64,000 nucleotides of DNA, taken from NCBI GenBank assembly GCA_001931875.2, contig MSJH02000805.1, positions 124,001 through 188,000 on the forward strand, read 5' to 3'. The first letter of the stretch is position 1. The number at the start of each line of letters is the position of its first letter. The position numbers and the translations under genes were made by a program. The stretch comes from Byssochlamys sp. IMV 00236 (taxonomy: Eukaryota > Ascomycota > Eurotiomycetes > Eurotiales > Thermoascaceae). The notes under the pieces are model-generated. The model had not been told where the DNA came from, searched no databases, and saw only the letters and a list, made by a program, of their open reading frames with translations. This document shows, piece after piece, positions 37,454-47,721 of this stretch.

Positions 37454-38812
37454 ATGCCTGTCACGATTGCCACTGCAGCACACCCCCCTCGCAAGTGGGA
37501 AAGGTCCAAAGTGTCTACTGCTGAAGAGCTTCTCGAGAAGTCAAGCCCGGGAGACCATCATCGCTGTCAAAATATCATCCAGAGCTCATTCCAGCAGAGT
37601 TTATTTCACCAGTCCCATATCTCCCCCTCGAGCAATGGCCTCGTTTGGTCCGTCTTCCATGCCTACAGCGCTCACCACAACTTAACCCTCCGGCCCGAAG
37701 ACATCTGGTTTGCGATCTTAACACAGCTGAGCTTTTTTATCAATGCACATGCTGAAGAGCTTCGATCCTTCTTTGTTGCTCATAAAGGACAAAAGGATCT
37801 TGAAGTCAAGGCTGCGGGAACCATCGACTCCGCCAACTTTGGTGTCTTGGCTGTTCGCATGACCGAGCTCATGCAGAAGAATGTCGTGGATGAAGAACTT
37901 CGAGATTGGATTATGCCCTCGTTTACAACCACGACCGAATCGGAAACCGTGGTCGCAGCTATTCTGATGATGGGGGCGTTGCAAAAATACTTCTCTTACA
38001 AAATGGGGCTATTATGTGGCATTCCTTCGGTTACTCTGCTGGGCGAGAAAGAAGATTGGGTGAGTATCGTGAAGAAGATCGAAAAGCTTAAACAGCTTGG
38101 GGATGAGCCTGCTCGGTTTGCGCAGCTTCTGCGGCCCGTTCTCAATCATTTCGTTCTTTCCTTTGAGATTCCCAACTCTCCTGAGGTGTTAGACTTTTGG
38201 AACAGGTGTGCCCACAAGCACTTCATGGGCAGTGGTCCGGAGTATTTGAGTGGATGGATCTCAGTCTTCTGCTTCTGGGACGAGGATGGAAGGAGGCTGT
38301 ATAGAGACCAGATCTACCCAGTCTCGTCAGATGAGTTCAAAAGACGCAACACCGATTTGAGCTTGGACGACGCTTTGGCCCGTAGGATTGATACAGATGA
38401 GGTCCCATCCGCATATGCATCAGTCCCTGTTCGAGTTAATGACAATGGGAACATCTACGATACCATGATGTTGGCTGGCCTGGTCGGCATTCAAGCTACA
38501 TCCAGTGGAGTGATTCTTGACCAGGGAATGGGCCATTATGGGAACCAGCATGAGAGCAGCCGTTCCGAAGAGGGCTCTGGGGAGGAAACTGGACTCGATT
38601 CGATCCAACCGTTGTCGGGCTGGTGGATGTATGAGAAGCAGCAGACTGAAGATGCTGAAGGAGGGTCTGAACAGGTCCATCTAGAAGCAGCGGTTGGCTC
38701 GCAGGAAGATGAACACACTCTGCCAGACAGTGGTTCTACTGGGCTCAAAGATTGCTCAAGTGTCCAGCAAGTGGTTGCTGATGGACGTTCATCGGTTGTT
38801 TCACAGGGCTGA
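37454..38812 (+). CDS. DUF4419 domain protein
   Basis: A single exon of 452 aa. The DUF4419 core lies at about 40-300 with its typical blocks: GLVWSVFHAYSAHHNLTLRP, the EDIWFAILTQLSFFINAHAEELR region, a central hydrophobic helix run, FEIPNSPEVLDFWNRCAH and GWISVFCFWDEDG. The C-terminal 100 residues are acidic and Ser/Gly-rich, probably disordered. The biochemical activity of the family is unknown, and copies are scattered and variable in fungi. No signal peptide. Its promoter carries the left inverted-repeat copy and a 5S gene lies 250 bases downstream, both marks of an accessory position. Confidence 0.88.
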   Translation: MPVTIATAAHPPRKWERSKVSTAEELLEKSSPGDHHRCQNIIQSSFQQSLFHQSHISPSSNGLVWSVFHAYSAHHNLTLRPEDIWFAILTQLSFFINAHAEELRSFFVAHKGQKDLEVKAAGTIDSANFGVLAVRMTELMQKNVVDEELRDWIMPSFTTTTESETVVAAILMMGALQKYFSYKMGLLCGIPSVTLLGEKEDWVSIVKKIEKLKQLGDEPARFAQLLRPVLNHFVLSFEIPNSPEVLDFWNRCAHKHFMGSGPEYLSGWISVFCFWDEDGRRLYRDQIYPVSSDEFKRRNTDLSLDDALARRIDTDEVPSAYASVPVRVNDNGNIYDTMMLAGLVGIQATSSGVILDQGMGHYGNQHESSRSEEGSGEETGLDSIQPLSGWWMYEKQQTEDAEGGSEQVHLEAAVGSQEDEHTLPDSGSTGLKDCSSVQQVVADGRSSVVSQG

Positions 38813-39065
38813 TGAGGTTCATGGAAGGTTTCTTCTTAGCTCAGTGTGGGGAATGTTCTTCAAGGATGATAGCTATGAAGTTTAGAAAGGGTCGTCTAAG
38901 TAGACAACCCATGGCAAAATATGCCTCAGGAGTGGCTCAGCTGCGTAGGTCTGAGCAATGGCCTTTGCTAGTACAGGGTGATGCTCGAGTGTCCACTCCC
39001 TCTTTGCTTGTACGTAGACATTATGTACGCATTTCCATATGATACAATTCAAAAGATCAACTAGC

Positions 39066-39184
39066 ACATACGACCATAGGGTGTGGAAAACAGGGCTTCC
39101 CGTCCGCTCAGCCGTACTTAAGCCACACGCCGGCAGGTTAGTAGTTGGGTGGGTGACCACCAGCGAATCCCTGCTGTTGTATGT
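39066..39184 (+). rRNA. 5S ribosomal RNA (copy 2)
   Basis: Identical over its whole length to the minus-strand copy at 3652-3770, starting ACATACGACC and ending GTTGTATGT before a T run. It lies between DUF4419 and the P450 gene. Confidence 0.95.
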
Positions 39185-39238
39185 TTTTGTTTTTATTAAA
39201 TTTTTTTTCATAGCTTAAATATTCAAAATAGTTTGATG

Positions 39239-41050
39239 CTATGAATCGAGAAGATTATTACAGCTATTCTCAACTCTGAATTTGACAGTTGCCCTGACAC
39301 CTTTAGATCCTATCTTCGGCATTGCGATTTGATAGTCATGCTCGAAGGAGACATCTCTAGCATCGGTCTCATAAAGGGTCATATCAAATAAGCGAACTGA
39401 AGCCGCAATCACCAAGCAGAGCTCGGCACTGGCAAGCTCGATTCCCAGGCACTTACGGCCTCCTTTGCTAAACGCCATTTGGAACCGCTTGCGCTCCCGA
39501 CCAGCCTCACCTAGCCAGCGTTCAGGGTCGAAGATAAATGGGTCCGGAAAGACAGATGGTGCAGTATGTACGCTCAGCGTGGAGATACTCAATGGCGTAC
39601 GTGCAGGGATTTTGTAGGATTTTCCAGTCCCACGAGTAGTGGCATAAGATGACGGAGTGTAAATCAGCTCCTCATATGCACGACGACCAATGCGTGCTGT
39701 TACACCAAATGAAAGACGGTTACCTTCTTCAATGACTGCTATGAGGTAAGGGAGTTTTTCTAATTGGGACCATGAGGCGGCGACTGGGATTGTTTCGAGC
39801 TCCGCGCGAAGTCTAGTTAGAATTGACGGGTTGGAGAGCAGATGATAGAAAATTATGCTGAGGGATAGAGCTGGGGATTCGGTTCCAGCCAGGGCGAGGA
39901 GGGCGCCTTCCTGCTCTAATCGCGTCAGAGTTCTTTCTTGTGGTGGAAGGGACTCGTTGATCAGGATAGACTCGTAGACGGCTTCTTTTTCGGTGGGATT
40001 TCGTCTGTGTTTTTTATCGGTTCCTGCTTTAGATGATTGCGCTTGTATGATATTGGATATTTCTCCGCGGACTCTCTGTCGTGGGTTAGGGAATGATAGA
40101 TAGATAGATAGATAGATAGATTTGGATTGAGGTATGGACTACTTACATCGAACAGGTTGAACATATCAACGAGACCTGGGGGCATCAAGGGTCTGCTGAT
40201 GGAGGTCGGAAGGGCCTCGAGGAAGTCCGCGATCCAGGGAAAATGTTTATTAACATGGACGCCCTGGAGGAGTTGTCTGCTGTTATTCCGAGATATACCT
40301 GCCTGCTTCTCATCTGCGAGGCCGTTCGTTTTGTGTGCGAACAAAAAGTTGGTCACAACACTGTAGTTAAGTATTTCCGATTAGCTAAGTAGCCCGACTT
40401 TCGTAATAGAGAGTAGAGAGCGCCACTCACTCGTTGGAGAATGCGAAAAAGAGATCCGATAGATTGACTGGCGACGCTTCTCTAGCGTGTTTCGCGATGA
40501 TATTAGATAGCTGGTTGACCTTTTCTGTAACCAGATGCTGAAGGGATAGAACGTTGCGTTTGCTGAAAAAGGGCACGAGAGCTTCGCGGCGTAACTTGTG
40601 CAGCCTGGCATCTGCCGTGGTGCCTACTCCTCCAGGCACTCGCAGGGCCCGTAATGGGTACTCGTACTTGTCTCTCAAGCCAGCATAGACCGTGTCCGAG
40701 AACCCAATGTCGTTGATGTGGGTTTCGTCTGGGGTGATGCGGAGAATGGGTCCTACATGATGATTGTTAGGTTCGGATTCTACTTGAGTAGTGCCCGCTG
40801 GCTCAAAGGTAGAAAAGATCAATGCATATGTCCTGTACATACCATATTCACGGTGCAGTTCTTGGATCTTGAAAATATATTTGCCCGGAAGAATGACATC
40901 GTAGTAGAATTCGTACCACCAGGTTAGAGCAGCCAGGCGGGGACCTGGAATGTGGGATAGAGGGTGGAAGAAAAGACGGCGGATTGACTCAGTCACCACC
41001 CAGAGAAGGGCTACGATAATGCTGGTTGTGAGAACCTGTAGAAACGCCAT
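39239..41050 (-). CDS. cytochrome P450 monooxygenase, 4 exons
   Basis: Exons 41050-40843, 40752-40431, 40360-40147 and 40075-39239 give 526 aa; all junctions keep frame, with donors GTATGT, GTGAGT and GTAAGT. A hydrophobic N-terminal anchor (about 5-25) precedes the HPLSHIPGPRLAAL hinge. The I-helix reads LAGTES instead of the common AGxDT, the K-helix ExxR is EEGNR, and the haem loop is FSKGGRKCLG with its Cys ligand. Family resemblance is to fungal oxygenases of secondary metabolism of the trichodiene/benzoate-oxygenase group. It should be an ER-membrane, NADPH-P450-reductase-dependent oxygenase; substrate unknown. It is divergent from the GrpB gene with a 276-bp shared promoter. Confidence 0.93.
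40095..40120 (+). repeat. GATA microsatellite in a P450 intron
   Basis: About six GATA units inside the third intron of the P450 gene. Confidence 0.85.
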
Positions 41051-41326
41051 GAAAATATCTTGAAGACGAGCGATGGGTGAAGAAGCGTCGATAAGTAAGA
41101 TTCCACCTGGGATATTTCAAAGAGCGGGGCCAGGCAGTTGGAAACGATGGAAACTCCAACCAAAAAAAGGTAGATGAATCTGACTTTGCGAGCTGTAGAC
41201 TATACTTAATTGGCTCGAAAGATGGTTGATATGTGTTCTTTTTCTGCTGTCAGCCTACTTAATGAGTCCAGGCCCCCCCATCGACATTATATTGGGGGCC
41301 AAATAATAAGCATCGGACTAACCAGA

Positions 41327-41929
41327 ATGTCCACCACAGAAGTCACCAAACATGTGGATTTCGATCCTAATGACGTCCAACGTGTCGCAATACGAAAGGA
41401 ACATCGCCTTGAGATTGTCGAATACAACCCAACTTGGCCCGAAGCATTCGCAGTGATCTCAAAACGTATCAAGGACGCGCTCGGTGATCGCGCGCTAGAC
41501 GTTATCCACGTCGGGTCAACGAGCATCCCCGGTTTACCTGGCAAAAATGTCATTGATGTCGACCTGATCGTGGCAGATCCAAGCAAGGAAGAACAATATG
41601 TAGCAGATATGGAAAAAGCAGGCTTCCAGTTCCTCCATCGCGAACCCGGCTGGTTCCAGCATCGCTTCTTTGGGTCCAGTGAACCCTACGGCAATATCCA
41701 TTGTTTCGGACCGAATTGTCCGCTGGCAATTCAACACCAGATCTTTCGAGAATGGATAATGGATCCAGACCATCAGGATGATTTCCAGAAATATGTCCAG
41801 ATCAAACGAGAAGCCTCTCGCGCCTCCTTAGCGGCTGGCGAGACGGCTGATCAGTACAATCTCCGCAAGCAGCCCTTCATTCGCGACATCCTGGATCGTG
41901 CATTCAAAGCCCGTGGATTACTCAATTAA
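41327..41929 (+). CDS. GrpB family protein (nucleotidyltransferase fold)
   Basis: A 200-aa protein from the Met of MSTTEVTK; 39 further in-frame codons upstream look like 5' leader. The GrpB signature is clear: VEYNPTWPEAF, then HVGSTSIPGLPGKNVIDVDL carrying the Asp pair of the nucleotidyltransferase fold, NIHCFG, and REWIMDPDHQDDF near the C-terminus. The family is common in bacteria and fungi; its substrate is not established. A coenzyme-A/dephospho-CoA link exists in some fusions from family knowledge but cannot be assumed here. It is divergent from the P450, so they may share regulation. Confidence 0.9.
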   Translation: MSTTEVTKHVDFDPNDVQRVAIRKEHRLEIVEYNPTWPEAFAVISKRIKDALGDRALDVIHVGSTSIPGLPGKNVIDVDLIVADPSKEEQYVADMEKAGFQFLHREPGWFQHRFFGSSEPYGNIHCFGPNCPLAIQHQIFREWIMDPDHQDDFQKYVQIKREASRASLAAGETADQYNLRKQPFIRDILDRAFKARGLLN

Positions 41930-43220
41930 CCCAACATGTCCTTGGCTCACTGCTGCCATTGAAGATGGTTTTTGAGAAGTCTAAGGTGCTTAAATCCATT
42001 ACTACATAATTTTTGAAAAATGTCCATTGTATGCTGACGGGTTTAGTGCCTCGTCGAGACCGGTGATATTCATTAGCTTGACTCTCTGGCCTTCGCTCTT
42101 GCCGGCATACGGCTGAAATACCTGCTACGGAGATTGCCCTTGGACGTTCTGAGTGCACGGAGTTTACCTATCTGATGGAGATGCTTTCCTTTTCTTGAAT
42201 GGTCCTATTTATTCTTCCATTCTGTCAAGATATTCGTATGATAGAGCCTTCTAGCTCCTACAGCTATATTATGAAATTGATGTGAATAGTTGGAATTAAC
42301 TGACAGCTACTGACACCAGACAGCCGATTCAGACTTGTAGTAAGGAAGCGCCTAATGTGCATGAATACGTAACTGATCATAGACCGTCTGAATCCTACAT
42401 TCAAGATTCTGGAGACCCACGAAAGTGAATTAGGACTTTTACACAACTGCGCTTGAAGACGAATCGATACTCGTCTTCACCGGTGTGAATAATTATTTAT
42501 ATCTGATTTTCAATACTACGTATTTATACTATAACGGAATCATTTGAACATAAACAACCTTGTTCCCTCCGTGTCAATAAGTATTGTTCCTAAACGCGGC
42601 GAAGGCTTATAGGAGCTTCTCCGGATTGCGTGTACAGTGGTAAGTCAGGATCGTGCAACATATCTGCTCTCTTATTAAAATTCTTATGGCTTGAGACTCG
42701 AGCTAGACCGGAATAACTGCAAGTAAAGCTAATCGTACGTCCCTCTCCATTGAACTAGTATCTTCCTACTCTGTATCTAATTGGCAATCAGCAAAGGACT
42801 TTTCCAGTCACCGTGGACGCCCAGAAAGAGTCCTCTATTACTTTCGTTTCTATCTATCCACTTCTGTTGTTTTACTTGGGTCTTTATTCTTTGACCTGAC
42901 AGTGTGCATCTGGAGCGTTTTTCTGAATTTGCACCGCGCTTGTCGTTTCATTTGTGCCGCTACTTCTGTTGCCGCACCCTAGTTACATTCTGACCAAGGA
43001 CGTAACAATAACAATATTTCCAACCAAGAGAGCAAAACGAGCGAATATAAGAAATGAAGAAGACATCTGTTGCGCGGAGGCCATCCTCCCCTTTGTATTA
43101 CTTGCCAGGGCAATAGTACACCCCCCAAAAAGTCCCTCCACATGGTTTTCCATCTCCACCTCCACTCTGTACCGTACACTAGATGACAAAGATAAGGTCA
43201 GTTCTCGGTTGTTGTATGCA
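41930..43220. other. 1.3-kb intergenic region
   Basis: AT-rich, with no supported gene. The 111-codon plus-strand frame at 42954-43289 has no feature and overlaps the end of the peptide gene. Confidence 0.4.
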
Positions 43221-43605
43221 TTATGTTTTTCGTTTGTTTATGTATGGGCGGGCTCTAAATACCGATCCATAATCGCAGGGCCTAGTTAATAGATCGTCAA
43301 TTATACGTTCTCAATAGCTATATTAATCTCATAGGAAAAACTTACCAATTAATGCCAGCGATTTTGCATGAGGTCCCATTGCACACCTAGCGAAGTGAGA
43401 AGAAAGCGTTAGAAATTAAGAATTGTAGAAGCAGCAGAGAAGATCAGTGTCTCCATACTCCACATTCGCTCCAGCCGTTAGGACAGCTTCGAGCCTCCAC
43501 TTTGTTCTCTTCAGTAGAGAGAGGCGCATCTTCAGTAGAGAGAGGTGCAGCCGTAACAGAGGCAACGCTTGCCGCGAGGGCAATCATCATGGCAAGGAAC
43601 TTCAT
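43221..43605 (-). CDS. small cysteine-rich secreted peptide precursor
   Basis: The start is the Met of MKFLAMMIALAASVASVTA, a strong signal peptide. The pro-region carries a direct heptad repeat (APLSTED APLSTEE) and ends in VEAR. Exon 1 is 43605-43459, intron donor GTATGG. Exon 2 begins at 43386 after a CTAG acceptor and encodes the Cys-rich part (SCPNGWSECGVCNGTSCKIAG across the junction). It then either stops at 43342 (mature peptide of about 25 aa, 4 Cys) or splices at GTAAGT into 43281-43221, which adds a WPC motif. The second model fits a common fungal G-x-N-W/Y-x-C ending. A TATA box lies 138 bases upstream. Likely roles are antimicrobial, signalling or effector-like; none is proven. 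Confidence 0.65.
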
Positions 43606-43742
43606 TGTGATGTTTGTTGTTTGCTTTCCAAAGAAAAGAGAAGAGAACTTATTGGATATTTTTGTATATACTGGATCTGGATGAGTTTCGAAGATGAGTC
43701 TGTATGTGTTATGATCTGGACAATGGTGGGATTCTTCGCTCC

Positions 43743-43749
43743 TTATATA
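43743..43749 (-). promoter_or_regulatory. TATA box of the secreted peptide gene
   Basis: The minus strand reads CTATATAAGG about 140 bases before the peptide start codon. Confidence 0.5.
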
Positions 43750-45094
43750 GACCAAGTCAGAGACTGGAGAACTGGTTTATTTCTACAGATACAACCTCAT
43801 TATCCTACGTAGCATAGCTCGCTTCTGCAGCTGAACAACAACCTGCGGTTTATTTACTTGTTCTGGTAATATCCTAGGGCAAAAGACGCCTCTCTTGTAT
43901 GTTTAGTTGCATGAAATAGCTACAAAATCTGACCTAAAAGATAAAGGTTGTCAAACTAATAGAGCAACATCATACCTGATTGGTATCTAGTTATTGGCAA
44001 CAAAGAGAAAATGGTGAGTTAACACATGTAGAAGTCATTATCTATATCCAATATTATCCTCACGAGTAAAGCCGTGAAGCAGCTTAATTAGCGGCAATAT
44101 TCCTATCATTCCAATTGGCACTATAGAGGCGCACAGCAGTAAGAGTGTCAGCAACAACAAGCAGCAGTAGTGCTGATAGTATTCTCAGCATGCAGATCCT
44201 CTTGACCAATGTGCCATATAATTCTATTTTCAAGGAAGAGTAGCAAGTTGAACACGGCATTGCAATGCCTTCCTTCTCTTTACACATGTGCTGGTCAGAT
44301 AGCAGGGACATGAGGAATATATAGAATTCTATATATGGCACGACGGTATTTCCTGCACTGTACTTGTTTCGAACAAACTTTATTGCATTCTTAAAGGGTA
44401 CCTGATAAGTTAGCTTTCCACACGAGTTTTTCTCCGTTCCTTACATACTTGAGTTCCAGTCTCACATACATGATACCTGTTTGAAGTTTTCAGATTAAGC
44501 TTTCAGTATTGTAGAATGTGACCACATAGTAGTGCTTATTAAGATGCCTGCATGAGCTCTGGATATTGATTGATTAGCTTAGTCCGGTTGTAGATTGGCA
44601 TTTAGTTGGAAAATAAGCATCAGATGAGCTAGTTCTGTCTTCATTGCCACAGTCAAACCAATGCTATTACAGACTCCAAGGGTCCACGTGAACTAATTAC
44701 ATCCTTTTCTAGATACTTGAAGTAAGTTATCTTGCAAGAAGTTGCTTTTCTATATAGCCCAACGCTCTGAAAGCAGCGCTTCCTGCCGTCAAATCGACCT
44801 CAGTCAGTACCCACGATCAGTCAAAAGAAAAGGCACAGACGGAAACGCAGAACTAGATGAAATAAAAATGGTGGTAAGCAACAAGCTGCGCGGCAAGCCT
44901 GAGTGAAAGAGACCAGTGGCGTCTTCTCTCAAATGATCAAGGCGCTCTCATGGTGTGGTGTCGACTGGGTAATTAAACCACCGCTATATAAGTGCGTGCA
45001 TTCCAAGATGGGCCTAACATGTACGAGCGCTTTTTTTTGTCTACAGGCTACAGAGATATTAGCAATGAACAGTGTTTAGGAGCTGGGCCTCTGG
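43750..45094. other. 1.35-kb region without a supported gene
   Basis: AT-rich spacer. A TATATAAG on the plus strand near 44983 is not followed by a recognisable gene. Confidence 0.4.
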
Positions 45095-45768
45095 ATCTTA
45101 CCTCCAGGTAAGGTTACCTGTACGGTAGTACTTCACGCCATCAATAAATTTGCGTAACTGGGTTTGGAGGTCATCATCAGCAGAACAATAGGAGTTCTAT
45201 ACTGTCACCTTCTTCAATAAGAGAATATCATTTGCCCTAATGTTATGTTTAGCCCGCATGCATTCTGATCAGGTGGATATCAATGCTAAGGACCTATGCA
45301 GATGTGATGGCAAATAGTCATTATTCAGGCGAAAATGTTGTTCTCGCTCGGACTGATTCATAAAACATCTGCCGCTGGCGTTGGTCATAATAGACGAGCG
45401 AGCCAGCAGATGACTCGGGCCAACTAAGCAGTGGAAAAGAAATACTCAGATTGCAATATTGTCACAATGTTCAGATTGATACTAGAGGCACATGGCCACC
45501 ATGTGGTACCAAAAGAAACTAAAGTCTGACGCCTTAAAAGCATCGAGAGCTTTACTTGGGAGGAAGAATACTACTCGTTCCTGCGATCAGCAAGAATTCT
45601 AGAGTAATGAGTCTCGGAAGCAAACCTATCAAGCCAGCCTTCTATATGCACGCGTGTTTCTTCCACTTCTGATTGAATCTTAGAGGGCCAGTGGCAGAAG
45701 TACGGAGCCAGGTCAGGGATCCGGAATTTTCCATTTCGCATGACCTGCAAGACATGTTTTTGGGTCAT
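45095..45768 (-). pseudogene. terpene synthase relic
   Basis: The minus strand opens with MTQKHVLQ, then GKFRIPDLAPYFCHWP and a long helix ending EGWLDRFASE, which is the N-terminal pattern of fungal class I sesquiterpene synthases. A stop follows (RRNE then TAG). Out-of-frame continuations then read KALDAFKASDFSFF and next TTWWPCASSINLNIVTILQ-YFF, the stretch preceding the Asp-rich metal motif, which is not intact. Near 45100-45190 a further piece reads LQTQLRKFIDGVKYYRTGN followed by LTWR, the C-terminal helix of the family. The middle of the protein, including the NSE/DTE motif, is missing. Frameshifts, a stop and an internal deletion show it is dead. Confidence 0.78.
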
Positions 45769-47690
45769 CAGTGTGTATCCATTAGATACAGGTAGCGGTG
45801 GAACTGGCCATGTAGGTAGTCGCGAACGGTCTGGATGTCCCGTTCAAAGATGGTGTCCACGAGACGCAGTTCAAAGCGCCAGAAGACAGCTGCCATCACA
45901 ATGTAGATTTCAGCCTGAATCTGCAGGATAATATCCCTGTCAGTGCACGGAAAATTGACTAGGTTCCCCACAGAAGCGCTTACTGCTGACCAACACACAT
46001 CCGGGTGCCACAACCAAATGGAATATAGCAGTGGTCTAGCTTCATGCCATTCTTACGGACCTCGGGTCAGCATTCAGGACGAGAGATCTCTGAGTCAGGG
46101 AAGTACTTCTTGTCTTACAGAACTTACCGGACACTTATGCCGAGTGGTATCTGTAGATCAGATGAGTATTATCATTCTTTGTTGCTTGTGGGGGTGACGT
46201 GCTCTACAACTGGCCTTGTCTACCTATATCCTCATTGAAACTTCTCCGGAGTGTGCGAGTTGTTGTACTTTAGGTAAGTAGTTGGCGAGCGTCATTGATC
46301 GTCGTCCGCATTAAGGTGAAGCCCCGTTGAATTAGAACGGGAGGGGCGCAAACCATAAGACTGTACTAGTTAGTAACAAGCTTATAAAAATAATTAGTTC
46401 TTACAGAAGCGCAGAATGCAGCTCTGATTTCCCCAATAAAGCTATGCTCTCTACTAGTGACCCGCAGTGATCTTCGCGGTTTGTCCCGAACAGGAAGTTA
46501 GACTACCTTGAAAATAGCCAGGCTTTTCTCGAGTCCTATCCTAGAATACAGAGCTATATCAGGCCGGTTAATGTTAGGCGCGCTGTCTGCACGTCCGTTT
46601 ACACCCACTTTGCAAGCACTTCTGCTTGACGCAAGGCCACCGTTCCTGCAATGTGCCCGGACAATCAACCCAATCGGCAAGGCAGGATGGCTGTTTGGCC
46701 TAATTGTTGATTTGAGTCTACGCAGCTGGAATGATTCACATCTCATTAGCATTGCAGTCAACATTTTCTGGACATTGGAGCAAGTGGAACCGGTGGGATG
46801 ATTATAATAGTGGTAGGAAAGACAAGAATCATATGATACAAATGCCCCGCCGACTTCACTTTTAGATATGAGTTCACGGAGATAGAGAGCACATCAGTCA
46901 GTCTTCATCATGAGCTGTCCTCAAGGGTAACATCGAGGTCGTCAGACCCATAATCCGCATAATATCTTTAATGATGGCAGTCTACTTCCGTATTAGCAAA
47001 CGTAGTATGCCTGCAAAAAGAACGATACTTACCAGGACCGGAAGAGATTCTAGCTTAGGTAGCTCTGGTAGTTGGCTAGGATATGGCATAGTCCTGTCCA
47101 GTTCTGCTTGAATGGCGTAAAGGATACCACCAGGACATCCGGGTGGTCGACTTTCTTTCAAGGGCTGCGTCTTCTCTTGATTGTAACTATTTCACGCTTT
47201 AATTGCTTGTTCTCTCATTTTCTATTGGACGCAAAGGTGCTGTCAGCATCAACCCTAGTACTGTACAACTGGACCAGTGCTTACTCAGTGTAACATCAAC
47301 ATTGGAAGTACCGCAGGGTATATCTTCTTGAGCATCCGTAGTATCCATCCATTCGACAGTTTTTCCCTCAGAATCCAGAAAGACCCATTGGGCCGCCAAA
47401 CGCTAAGAGAAATAATTATTTAGTCTTATAGGATCGGCATGTTCACAACTTACCGTAGACACAGAGCACATCTGTGGCAAAGGCCAGAAAAGTCAAGCGT
47501 AGGTCTATAACTTTTTCTCTCCGATATTTGACGAAAATGATCACCCAGTGCCTCGACTCGAGAACGCATAGTAGGTTGAAATTGTAGGAGAGTCTCTAGC
47601 AACATAAGACACAACAGGAGCTTCCCGCAGACGATGAACATGATGGTCAATAGTACCAAAGATCACCGCGGAGCCAGTCAATCTGTATCT
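45768..47690 (-). pseudogene. cytochrome P450 relic
   Basis: Read on the minus strand, pieces of a P450 appear in the correct order. Helix B'-C is TGSAVIFGTIDHHVHRLR near 47650. RSRVEALGDHFRQIS follows in another frame, then VIDLRLTFLAFATDVLC in a third, near 47480. QWVFLDSEGKTVEWMDT is near 47370. GGILYAIQAELDRTMPYPSQ with LPELPKLESLPVL lies near 47100, and IIKDIMRIMGL near 46960 replaces the K-helix ExxR. After a block of foreign DNA come FPDSEISRPE, with TGA where the PERF-loop Trp belongs, the haem loop FGCGTRMCVG, and IQAEIYIVMAAVFWRFEL. At least three frameshifts and two stops make it non-functional. Its N-terminal anchor region is absent. Confidence 0.88.
46160..46900. other. foreign block inserted within the P450 relic
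   Basis: Between the K-helix exon and the PERF/haem exons, where a P450 needs only about 20-30 residues, there are about 740 bases with no P450 similarity. A 97-codon plus-strand frame (46508-46801) lies inside it but matches nothing I know. The ends show no clear terminal repeat or target-site duplication by eye. Confidence 0.5.
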
Positions 47691-47721
47691 CTTTCTTCTG
47701 AAGTGAATTAACATACCTCAT

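Noticed and set aside
38882..39211. 109-codon minus frame covering the 5S gene
   Set aside because: It is the reverse strand of 5S rRNA and not protein-coding.
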